A stretch of DNA of 64,000 nt from Berkiella sp050247135 (GTDB taxonomy: Bacteria > Pseudomonadota > Gammaproteobacteria > Berkiellales > Berkiellaceae), in assembly GCA_050247135.1 (NCBI GenBank), contig JBFWUT010000001.1:124001-188000 (forward strand), read 5' to 3'. The notes beneath the pieces were generated by a model, which did not search any database, was not told the DNA's origin, and saw only the letters and a program-made list of their open reading frames with translations. This document shows, piece by piece, positions 1 to 7,352 of this stretch (position 1 is the first letter of the stretch; every line of letters begins with the position of its first letter). Position numbers and translations under genes: made by a program.

Positions 1-1327
1 CAGGTGGCGGCGGCGGTGGGGGCGGGCCTCCAGAGGGTGGCGGTGGTGGCGCAGTACGAGAAGCACCAGGTGGTGGCGGTGGCGGCGGGCCTCCAGAGGG
101 TGGCGGTGGTGGCGGTGTACCAGCGCCAAGTGGCGATGGAATGGACGTGCTAGGTGGCGGCGGCGGGCCTCCTGCCGGTGGTGGTGGTGGTGCACTAGCG
201 CTAGGTGGTGGCGGTTGCTGCAGGGATGCAGCAGCAGCAGGGGCTGCATTAGCAGCAGCAGGGGCTGCACTGGCTACTGCTGGCTCATTGGCTTTCATGC
301 GATTTTGGTGTAGGGCGCCCAGCCTTCCCTCTAGGAAGGCTTTAGCTGCAGCGCTATCTTCGTTACGAAAACCTTCTCTTGGGGTTTCTGCTTGTGCACT
401 CGGTTTACCAGCTAATTGATTTTCTAATTGTGTGATTTTCTCTCTAAGACCATTCAGTTCTGCCAATTGATCTCGAGGCAGATCATTGTCATCTTCACTT
501 GGTTCTAACTCCCAGCCTTTTAAAGTAACTTGGCGTTTATAAAGCCTTATTAGTGCTTCGGGATCACCTTGAGTTACAGCAGCTGTGCTTTGAGCTGTCG
601 ATATAGGACTTGGGGGTTTGACAGGCGAAGGAGGCGGTGCTGCAGGCGGTGGCGAACTGGCTTTGGGCGCGGCTGCTGCCGCAGGTTCCATTGAATCTAG
701 CGCTGCTTTTGGATCAGCCATACTCACTTTTAATGCAGCCAACAATGCAGGATCCTTTTTCAGTTTTTCTATTTCATTAACGTCTACCTGCCTTTTAATC
801 CCAAAGCGCTCTAAGACTTTATTGACGGTGACTGATTGTAATAAATTGACTGAGTGTTTGAGATTGAGTTCATTTTTTTGATTAAATTCCCCTATTATTC
901 CGTATTCTTTTAGCAAATCAGTGACGAATTTTTTCGTACCATCAGTCAATGTATCTGGTGGAGGTGTTGGTTGTGTCTCTCTTGCTGAACCTTGTGGCGA
1001 AGATGGAGGTGGAGATGGAGGAGATGACCTTTTTGAACCCTCAGGCGAAACCGTCTCAGAGCTGCTAACGGCATCTTGCATTAATGAGCTGTTAGCAAAT
1101 GCTTCTTTGACCTCAGACATGGTTGCTCCCTTTTTGTCCTCTAAGGGATACTTTGCAACTTCGTAATACCCGTCATCATCGAATTCATCGATAATGGGTT
1201 TATTATTCTCGTCTGCATAAACAATTTTACCATTAACTTCAACTGTTAACGGTTTACCATCATCACCAATGTAAATCTCTATATCATCAGAACCTGGAAT
1301 TTCAAGGGTTTTAGGTGTAACTGCCAT
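1..1327 (-). CDS. Proline-rich FH1-like protein, C-terminus beyond the left edge
   Basis: An uninterrupted minus-strand frame of 442 codons runs from an ATG at 1327 off the left edge. It begins MAVTPKTLEIPGSDDIEIYI. Residues 1-70 are acidic. Residues 103-124 and 225-240 are proline-rich. Residues 130-205 look helical, and a Gln/Leu-rich coiled-coil-like stretch lies near 285-305. An Ala-rich segment (345-368) leads into a polyproline array from about residue 371, built from units such as PPPPPPSGGPPPPPPP and encoded by tandem repeats of about 63 bp. Such tracts bind profilin or SH3/WW domains in formins, WASP proteins and bacterial actin nucleators such as RickA. An actin-directed effector is therefore possible but unproven, because any WH2 or catalytic region would lie outside the window. 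The glycine-rich plus-strand frames over 141-1166 are its antisense shadows. Confidence 0.85.
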   Translation of the reverse strand, partial: MAVTPKTLEIPGSDDIEIYIGDDGKPLTVEVNGKIVYADENNKPIIDEFDDDGYYEVAKYPLEDKKGATMSEVKEAFANSSLMQDAVSSSETVSPEGSKRSSPPSPPPSSPQGSARETQPTPPPDTLTDGTKKFVTDLLKEYGIIGEFNQKNELNLKHSVNLLQSVTVNKVLERFGIKRQVDVNEIEKLKKDPALLAALKVSMADPKAALDSMEPAAAAAPKASSPPPAAPPPSPVKPPSPISTAQSTAAVTQGDPEALIRLYKRQVTLKGWELEPSEDDNDLPRDQLAELNGLREKITQLENQLAGKPSAQAETPREGFRNEDSAAAKAFLEGRLGALHQNRMKANEPAVASAAPAAANAAPAAAASLQQPPPPSASAPPPPPAGGPPPPPSTSIPSPLGAGTPPPPPPSGGPPPPPPPGASRTAPPPPPSGGPPPPPPPP

Positions 1328-1430
1328 ACAACCAGCGCATCTGTGTGTAAATCATACTAGAATGACTGTTTGTTATAGGCTTTAGTTCATTAAAATTTTA
1401 GAACGAATCAGGGCGGGCGCATACACGGAA

Positions 1431-2255
1431 TTAGCGCAAGCGCCGCTCAATCCCTGCTATGACGATTAATTTGGTCGCCAATTCTTCAATGGAAAGGTTG
1501 GTGGAGCTTAAATAGGGGATATTCTCGTGGTGAAATATCGCTTCCACTGTTTTCACTTCTTTTTCGCATTGCGCTAAATGGGCATATTGGCTGTTAGGGC
1601 GTCGGCCTTGGCGAATGGCTTGTAAACGTTTGGGATCAATGGTTAATCCAAACAGCTTATCGTGATAAGGCCTTAAAGCTTTGGGTAGATGGGTTGAATG
1701 TAAATCATCGTCCGTAATAGGATAGTTCGCTGCGCGAATACCAAATTGCATCGCCAGGTATAAGCTAGTGGGCGTTTTACCGCAACGTGAAACACCGACT
1801 AAAATCACATCGGCAGTATCATAGCCATTGGTTCTGGCACCATCATCATAATTTAGCGCATAGTTTACCGCCTCAATGCGGGTATTATAGGTATTACTGT
1901 CGCCCACGCCATGAATTCGGCCCATCACATTAGCTGAGGCGGTATTGAGCTCTTGTTCTAAGCCAGGAATAAAAGCTTTAAAAAAATCGATATAATAGCC
2001 TTGGCTTTTTTCGATGAGCGCACGAATATCGTTATTGACCATGGTCGCAAATATCAGCGGCCTCTCACCATCTTGTTGGAATGCTTCATTTATCCGAGCT
2101 GTGGTTTCATTGGCCTTTTCAATCGAATCCACAAAAGGCAAAGTGACATGGTGAAAAGGGATCCCTTCAAATTGAGAGATTAAGCTTAGTCCCAAGGTTT
2201 CGGCGGTGATACCGGTTCTATCAGATATAAAAAACACGGTTCTACGTTTCATCAT
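1431..2255 (-). CDS. ppsR: PEP synthase regulatory protein (bifunctional Ser/Thr kinase and Pi-dependent phosphorylase)
   Basis: This DUF299/PpsR family protein has 274 aa, the normal length. In the known family it inactivates PEP synthase by ADP-dependent phosphorylation and reactivates it by phosphate-dependent dephosphorylation. The N-terminus VFFISDRTGITAETLG is typical. The P-loop-like GVSRCGKTPTSLYLA lies near residues 154-168. Its substrate gene ppsA is close by on the other strand, but an AAA ATPase gene has been inserted between the two. ppsR starts only 18 bases after that ATPase ends, so it is probably co-transcribed with it. Two adjacent ATGs (2255, 2252) follow an AAGGG ribosome site, so the exact start is uncertain by one codon. 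Confidence 0.95.
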   Translation of the reverse strand: MMKRRTVFFISDRTGITAETLGLSLISQFEGIPFHHVTLPFVDSIEKANETTARINEAFQQDGERPLIFATMVNNDIRALIEKSQGYYIDFFKAFIPGLEQELNTASANVMGRIHGVGDSNTYNTRIEAVNYALNYDDGARTNGYDTADVILVGVSRCGKTPTSLYLAMQFGIRAANYPITDDDLHSTHLPKALRPYHDKLFGLTIDPKRLQAIRQGRRPNSQYAHLAQCEKEVKTVEAIFHHENIPYLSSTNLSIEELATKLIVIAGIERRLR

Positions 2256-2273
2256 TCGCCATAGCCCTTTTGA

Positions 2274-3395
2274 TCAAAGAAACAATTGTTCTAAAAATGA
2301 TTCTACTTTAATAATTTGGATCCCATCACACATTTTCTCTTGTCGTAAATGCCTAACAACTTGAATAGCAGGTAGATCATATTTTTGAGCAAACCAGTGC
2401 AAAGCTTTGCTTAATTCCTTTGCTGAATTTTTAACCTCAATGATTTTTTCAATTTGGTCATCCTTAACAAGAGCAAAATCAACTTCTAGCTTGTCTTTGG
2501 TTCTTAGATAATTGAGCTGATAATTTTCAGCCTCATAATCAATTTTTCCGTAAACGTGTTTTAATAAACTGACAGCCACAAGATTTTCTAATTTCGCCCC
2601 TTCGTCACCTTTAACCAATCCGTTGTCAAAAAAATATATTTTAGGTTCCTTTAGCAGGCTGCGTGCAATATTATTGGAATAGGGTTTTATGGAGAAAATA
2701 ACATATAATGCTTCCAAAATTTGAATGTATTTTTTAACGGTCGTTGGGGAAATAGCAATATCTTCGGCTAACGATTGATATGAAACAGGTGAACCCACCT
2801 TGGTTCTTAGCATCTCAAAGATTGTTTTTAATGCTTTGATATTTTGCACTTTGTCAAACTCAAACACATCTGTGGCAAGAAGGCTGTTAACATATTGTAA
2901 TCGCCATCGATTAGACTCAGTAAGGTTTTCAGCTAAAAAAGGTTCAGGAAATCCACCTTTATCTATTAGCGCTTCGATGGTGTAGGGCATTTTTAGCTTT
3001 ATTAATTCAGACACAGATAAGGGCAATAAACGATGAAGATAAAAGCGTCCTGCGAGCGAATCGCCCATATGGTTGAAAATATCTAATCGTGCACTGCCTG
3101 TCACTAATATGGATAAGCTACTGGGTTTGGTATCAAATACGCCTTTAAGATAATTTTTCCAGTCAGCCATTTTATGAAGTTCATCGAATATGACAAGATC
3201 ACTTGTTGGTAACCAGCTTTGCTCGGAGATGATTTGTCTATCGTTTATGTTATCGTAGTTTAAATAGATTGGATTTTTAAAAGTGGCAGCAATTTGTTTT
3301 GCTAGAAAGGTTTTGCCGACTTGACGAGGGCCTGCAACAAAAACCATTTTTGCTGCCAGGTCTTTTATAATGAGTTCGGTTTGTGCTCTTTGCAT
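2274..3395 (-). CDS. AAA_14/DUF4143 family ATPase
   Basis: The chosen ATG gives 373 aa. Walker A is GPRQVGKTFLA, Walker B is LVIFDELHK, and a sensor-like LVTGSARLDIF follows. The C-terminal half has the DUF4143 pattern, with a winged-helix-like stretch around SYQSLAEDIAISPTTVKKYI and a nuclease-like end containing EVDFALVKDD and IIEVKNS. The family is widespread and mobile, with no settled function. The frame is open up to 3443, but a sigma70-like promoter lies inside that extension and the family N-terminus starts at MQRAQTELI, so 3395 is preferred. The gene separates ppsR from ppsA, which are adjacent in many relatives, and looks like an insertion. Its lower GC than ppsA agrees with acquisition. 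Confidence 0.9.
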   Translation of the reverse strand: MQRAQTELIIKDLAAKMVFVAGPRQVGKTFLAKQIAATFKNPIYLNYDNINDRQIISEQSWLPTSDLVIFDELHKMADWKNYLKGVFDTKPSSLSILVTGSARLDIFNHMGDSLAGRFYLHRLLPLSVSELIKLKMPYTIEALIDKGGFPEPFLAENLTESNRWRLQYVNSLLATDVFEFDKVQNIKALKTIFEMLRTKVGSPVSYQSLAEDIAISPTTVKKYIQILEALYVIFSIKPYSNNIARSLLKEPKIYFFDNGLVKGDEGAKLENLVAVSLLKHVYGKIDYEAENYQLNYLRTKDKLEVDFALVKDDQIEKIIEVKNSAKELSKALHWFAQKYDLPAIQVVRHLRQEKMCDGIQIIKVESFLEQLFL

Positions 3396-3402
3396 ATTGA
3401 CT

Positions 3403-3430
3403 ATTATGAAATGAAATGGAGAAAAGTCAA
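3403..3430 (-). promoter_or_regulatory. Promoter of the AAA/DUF4143 ATPase, possibly giving a leaderless mRNA
   Basis: Read on the minus strand, TTGACT (3430-3425) and CATAAT (3408-3403) are separated by 16 bases. The expected start point falls at about 3396, next to the ATG at 3395, so the message would have almost no leader. An inverted repeat, GACTATT...AATAGTC with an inner TTTTGC-A-GCAAAA, lies just upstream at about 3432-3461. It could be an operator shared with the divergent ppsA promoter. This is inference from sequence only. Confidence 0.5.
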
Positions 3431-3487
3431 GACTATTCTCCATTTTGCTGCAAAATAGTCGGAATACTTGTAACTGCTCATTTGTTG

Positions 3488-3493
3488 TATAAT
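3488..3493 (+). promoter_or_regulatory. -10 box of ppsA
   Basis: A consensus TATAAT lies 32 bases before the ppsA ATG at 3525. No good -35 is visible at 17 bases; the nearest match is TTGTAA at 3468, with a short 14-base spacer. The box overlaps the upstream ATG at 3492, which argues against that codon as the translation start. Confidence 0.55.
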
Positions 3494-3524
3494 GAGCGCT
3501 TCTAACCCCAGGTGGAGCGCGCTT

Positions 3525-5915
3525 ATGTCAGCAAACACGCCATATGTCATTCCTTTTACTGAGCTAGGTATCAAAGATGTAGATAAAGTGGGGGGTAAAA
3601 ATGCTTCCCTTGGTGAGATGATTTGTCACCTAACAAAGGCCGGGGTAAAAGTCCCCAACGGCTTTGCGACCACCGCAGATGCTTATCGAAGCTTTCTCCA
3701 GCAAGACTCCCTTGCCAACAAAATTTATGCTGAGCTGGATAAGCTCAACGTTGAAAATGTGAATGAGCTGCGCAAAGTAGGCCAAAGGATCCGGGGTTGG
3801 ATTATCGATACCCCTTTTCAAAGTGAATTAGTGGATGCCATTCACGATGCCTATGAATTATTGTGTGGCGGTGATCCATTATGTGCTGTCGCCGTGCGCT
3901 CATCGGCTACTGCTGAAGATTTACCCGAAGCCTCTTTTGCTGGCCAGCAAGAAACTTTTTTAAATATTCGTGGTTTGGATAATATCTTAAGTGCCATGAA
4001 AGAAGTGTTTGCTTCATTATTTAACGATAGAGCTATTGCTTATCGTGTTCACCATGGCTTTGCGCATAAAGATATTGCTTTGTCGGCGGGCGTGCAAAAA
4101 ATGGTGCGCAGTGATTTGGCGACCAGTGGTGTGATGTTTACTTTAGATACTGAATCCGGTTTCAACAATGTGGTCTTTATCACAGCGTCGTATGGTTTAG
4201 GTGAAATGGTGGTGCAGGGCGCGGTAAATCCGGATGAATTTTACGTTCATAAGCCAACGTTAATGGCAAAAAAACCGGCTATTTTACGCCGCAATTTGGG
4301 CAGTAAACAGTTAAAAATGATCTATCAAGAAGATAGCATCATAGAAGGCAACCATGCCAGTGTCACTAAAGTGGATGTCGAGCCAGAAGAAAGCGCGGTG
4401 TTTTGTCTGAGTGATGCAGAAATAACACAGTTAGCAGAGCAAGCCTTAATTATTGAAAAGCATTATGGTCGACCCATGGATATTGAGTGGGCAAAAGATG
4501 GAATTAATAAAGAACTGTATATTGTGCAAGCGCGTCCTGAAACCGTTAAAAGTCGCGATCGTGCTAAAATTATTGAGCGGTATCATCTGCAAAAGCGAGG
4601 CACAGTATTAGCCGAAGGCCGCAGTATTGGCCAACGAATTGGCTCTGGTGTGGCGCGTATTTTGCGCGATGTCAGCGAAATGGACAAACTCAAACCCGGT
4701 GATGTGCTCATTGCCGATATGACCGATCCCGATTGGGAACCGATTATGAAGCGCGCAGGGGCTATTGTGACCAATCGCGGTGGCCGTACTTGTCATGCGG
4801 CAATTATTGCCAGAGAATTGGGGATCCCCGCCGTGGTTGGCAGCCATAGCGCAACGCGTGATATTAAAGAAGGTCAAAGCGTTACCATCAGTTGTGCTGA
4901 AGGTGATGTGGGTTACGTTTACGAGGGTGAATTACCTTTCGATATTAAAAAAATCGAGCTGGATAATATGCCGCCCTTGCCGTTTAAAATCATGATGAAT
5001 ATTGCCAACCCCGATAGAGCCTTTGATTTTCAGTCATTGCCCAATGCGGGTATTGGTCTAGCAAGATTAGAATTTATTATTAGCCAGATGATTGGTGTTC
5101 ATCCCAATGCCTGTTTAGATTTCGCTAAACAATCACATGACGTGAAAGCTAAAATCACCGCCAAAATGGCTGGGTACAACGATCCCAGAACTTTTTATGT
5201 CACCAAATTAGCTGAAGGCATTGCGACGTTGGCTGGGGCATTTCATCCCAATAAAGTGATTGTGCGTTTTTCAGATTTCAAATCCAATGAATATGCCAAT
5301 TTAATTGGTGGTAAGGAATATGAGCCTTTGGAAGAAAATCCCATGATAGGTTTTCGGGGTGCGTCTCGTTATATTGCGCCCAATTTCAAACCCTGTTTTG
5401 CTTTGGAATGTGAAGCTATTCGTTATGTGCGCGATACTATGGGGTTGACCAATGTTGAAGTGATGATCCCCTTTGTGCGTACCGTTAAAGAGGGGCAAGA
5501 AGTGTTAAAAACCATGGCAGAGTTTGGTTTGAAACGCGGTGAAAATGGCTTACGTGTGATTATGATGTGTGAGTTGCCCTCCAATGCTATTTTGGCCGAA
5601 GAGTTTTTAAAATATTTCGATGGCTTCTCAATTGGCTCAAATGATTTAACGCAATTAACACTGGGGCTAGACAGAGATTCTGGCATTATTGCGGGTCAAT
5701 TTGATGAGCGCGATGATGCGGTTAAATATCTCATGAATAAAGCCATTGAAGAATGCAAAAAACAAGGCAAGTATATTGGGATCTGCGGGCAGGGGCCGTC
5801 TGATCATCCCGATTTGGCCAAGTGGCTAGTAGAAAAAGGCATTGAAACGGTGTCGCTCAACCCAGATACTGTACTTGAGACTTGGCTATTTTTGGCAGGA
5901 AAACAGCTGAGTTAA
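3525..5915 (+). CDS. ppsA: Phosphoenolpyruvate synthase
   Basis: The enzyme converts pyruvate and ATP to PEP, AMP and phosphate, the entry to gluconeogenesis from C3 compounds. Its 796 aa match the family length (792 in E. coli). The N-terminal ATP-grasp domain begins at VGGKNASLGEM. The swivelling phosphohistidine segment is GGRTCHAAIIARELGIPAVV, and the C-terminal PEP-binding barrel contains MMCELPSN and IGSNDLTQLTLGLDRDSG. The start MSANTPYVIPF is chosen because GGAG lies 10 bases upstream and because the alternative ATG at 3492 sits inside the -10 box. PpsR is expected to control it by phosphorylation. Its stop shares a TTAA palindrome with the stop of the convergent gene. Confidence 0.97.
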   Translation: MSANTPYVIPFTELGIKDVDKVGGKNASLGEMICHLTKAGVKVPNGFATTADAYRSFLQQDSLANKIYAELDKLNVENVNELRKVGQRIRGWIIDTPFQSELVDAIHDAYELLCGGDPLCAVAVRSSATAEDLPEASFAGQQETFLNIRGLDNILSAMKEVFASLFNDRAIAYRVHHGFAHKDIALSAGVQKMVRSDLATSGVMFTLDTESGFNNVVFITASYGLGEMVVQGAVNPDEFYVHKPTLMAKKPAILRRNLGSKQLKMIYQEDSIIEGNHASVTKVDVEPEESAVFCLSDAEITQLAEQALIIEKHYGRPMDIEWAKDGINKELYIVQARPETVKSRDRAKIIERYHLQKRGTVLAEGRSIGQRIGSGVARILRDVSEMDKLKPGDVLIADMTDPDWEPIMKRAGAIVTNRGGRTCHAAIIARELGIPAVVGSHSATRDIKEGQSVTISCAEGDVGYVYEGELPFDIKKIELDNMPPLPFKIMMNIANPDRAFDFQSLPNAGIGLARLEFIISQMIGVHPNACLDFAKQSHDVKAKITAKMAGYNDPRTFYVTKLAEGIATLAGAFHPNKVIVRFSDFKSNEYANLIGGKEYEPLEENPMIGFRGASRYIAPNFKPCFALECEAIRYVRDTMGLTNVEVMIPFVRTVKEGQEVLKTMAEFGLKRGENGLRVIMMCELPSNAILAEEFLKYFDGFSIGSNDLTQLTLGLDRDSGIIAGQFDERDDAVKYLMNKAIEECKKQGKYIGICGQGPSDHPDLAKWLVEKGIETVSLNPDTVLETWLFLAGKQLS

Positions 5916-7270
5916 AAGCTAAAACGGCGCTCTCTTGTGGGTATAGGAGCATGGATCTCTGCATCATTTATATTGATCCTTGCCATTTGCTCTGCAATAG
6001 CTTCAAATGCCTCTTGAGTTTGTTCTTCGGCCAATCCAGGCGTAGATGGACGTGAAATTTCTTGGGCTTCTTCTTCGGCTAGTTCGGGCGTAGGCGAACG
6101 GGGAATTTCGTTGGGTTCTTCCTGAGCGGTCAACAAGGTCGCAGGCTTCATTTTGGGATCGCTTAAACCATATTTAAAACAAAAAACTTCAAAAGCCGGT
6201 TGAGGAAGGGGCGTCGGTGGGCGATTCATTGCGCTGACCGCTTCCCAATCAAGCAGGGCATCCATTTCTTCATCCAGTAAAGTGTTTAAATCAGTTAGCA
6301 AAACTCCGTCTTTGATGGTGCGCCAATCTTCTTCGACCCATTTATCAATTTGTTGATCAAGACAAGCAACGGTCACTTCAGGATCTGCCATTAATTCATG
6401 TAATCTGACATCACATGGGCGGTAAGCTTTAGCTGTGATCTCTGCCATGAGCCATTTAAACGTTAAGTGAAGTTCTGTTGTTAATGTTGTTTTTGTTTGA
6501 AAGTCATCATAAAACCGTTTTACAAAGTCAGCTTGTACCATAAGAATTTCTTTCTGAATTTCATCAGGACTTAAAGAGGAATCGCCATACTCCTGTTCGG
6601 CTCTTAAACTATAGAATTCATCAAGAAAAAGATTGTCCTCTAGCAAATTAAATTGCTCAAAAAGTTCAATCAAAGAATCACTTGATTTTGGTAAATCATC
6701 ACATAATTCCGGATCAAGATTTGAACCAAAGTCTATCCTTAAACGGTTGAGATCTTTTGCTGTCGTGATAGCCTCAGCAAATCGTCTATAGTTAAGTAAG
6801 TGCCATTCTTTTAATTTAGCTTCTGCGCTCTTAATATGAATGGGCTCTATTTCCTTGTTAATCAGGGCTCGCTCTAAGCGACAGGCTTCTTCAAAAACCA
6901 CTGTCATACCAGAAGTTGCCGCAATGTTGTTTGCCCCTGATATGATAAGCGAGGGCATTATTCGGGTGAGGTGATTTTCACGTAGTCTAACATGCTCAAA
7001 CAATGCTTGTAGTTGAGTCGGGATGGCAGAGGTGAATGAAAAAAGAAGCCACTGCCCCAGGGGAGCTTGTCGAATATGCTCTTGAAAACCCTTTAATTCG
7101 TTACTCAGCGTTTCTTCAAGTGTGTTTGCTGCTAAATAGTCTGTTAACAATTCGTCTAAAACTTGTGGGATTGTTTTAGAGCGGGAAAGGATAGCCCGGT
7201 CTTTAAACTGATTAACGAGATCAGTCGGCACCGGTGTGCGAGGCACAGGCTTAGTCAGAGTATAAATCAT
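5912..7270 (-). CDS. Hypothetical protein with Pro/Glu repeats at the C-terminus
   Basis: This protein of about 452 aa is not recognised. It is mostly predicted helical and acidic and has no signal peptide or membrane segment. Near the end, two short degenerate repeats occur in tandem (EIPRSPTPELAEEEAQ and EISRPSTPGLAEEQTQ), followed by a basic tail containing PIPTRERRFSF. The SPTP/STP motifs resemble proline-directed kinase sites. The start is uncertain: the ATG at 7270 is used, while a TTG at 7285 would add five residues, and neither has a clear ribosome site. A TTGACA-15-TATACT pair overlaps the proposed start. The gene is convergent with ppsA. Its place among effector-like genes makes a secreted role possible, but nothing proves it. 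Confidence 0.75.
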   Translation of the reverse strand: MIYTLTKPVPRTPVPTDLVNQFKDRAILSRSKTIPQVLDELLTDYLAANTLEETLSNELKGFQEHIRQAPLGQWLLFSFTSAIPTQLQALFEHVRLRENHLTRIMPSLIISGANNIAATSGMTVVFEEACRLERALINKEIEPIHIKSAEAKLKEWHLLNYRRFAEAITTAKDLNRLRIDFGSNLDPELCDDLPKSSDSLIELFEQFNLLEDNLFLDEFYSLRAEQEYGDSSLSPDEIQKEILMVQADFVKRFYDDFQTKTTLTTELHLTFKWLMAEITAKAYRPCDVRLHELMADPEVTVACLDQQIDKWVEEDWRTIKDGVLLTDLNTLLDEEMDALLDWEAVSAMNRPPTPLPQPAFEVFCFKYGLSDPKMKPATLLTAQEEPNEIPRSPTPELAEEEAQEISRPSTPGLAEEQTQEAFEAIAEQMARININDAEIHAPIPTRERRFSF

Positions 7271-7352
7271 GTAAGAGTCTGTCAACTATCTACAAATTAC
7301 CAGGGGCTTTATTCTAACATCTCGACATCATGTTAGCTAGTAACCTCTGTTA

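Noticed and set aside
141..1166. Three glycine-rich plus-strand frames
   Set aside because: They are antisense shadows of the polyproline minus-strand gene, which has a continuous frame and a sensible protein composition.
3396..3443. Longer N-terminus for the AAA/DUF4143 ATPase
   Set aside because: It overlaps a well-formed promoter, and the family start matches the ATG at 3395.
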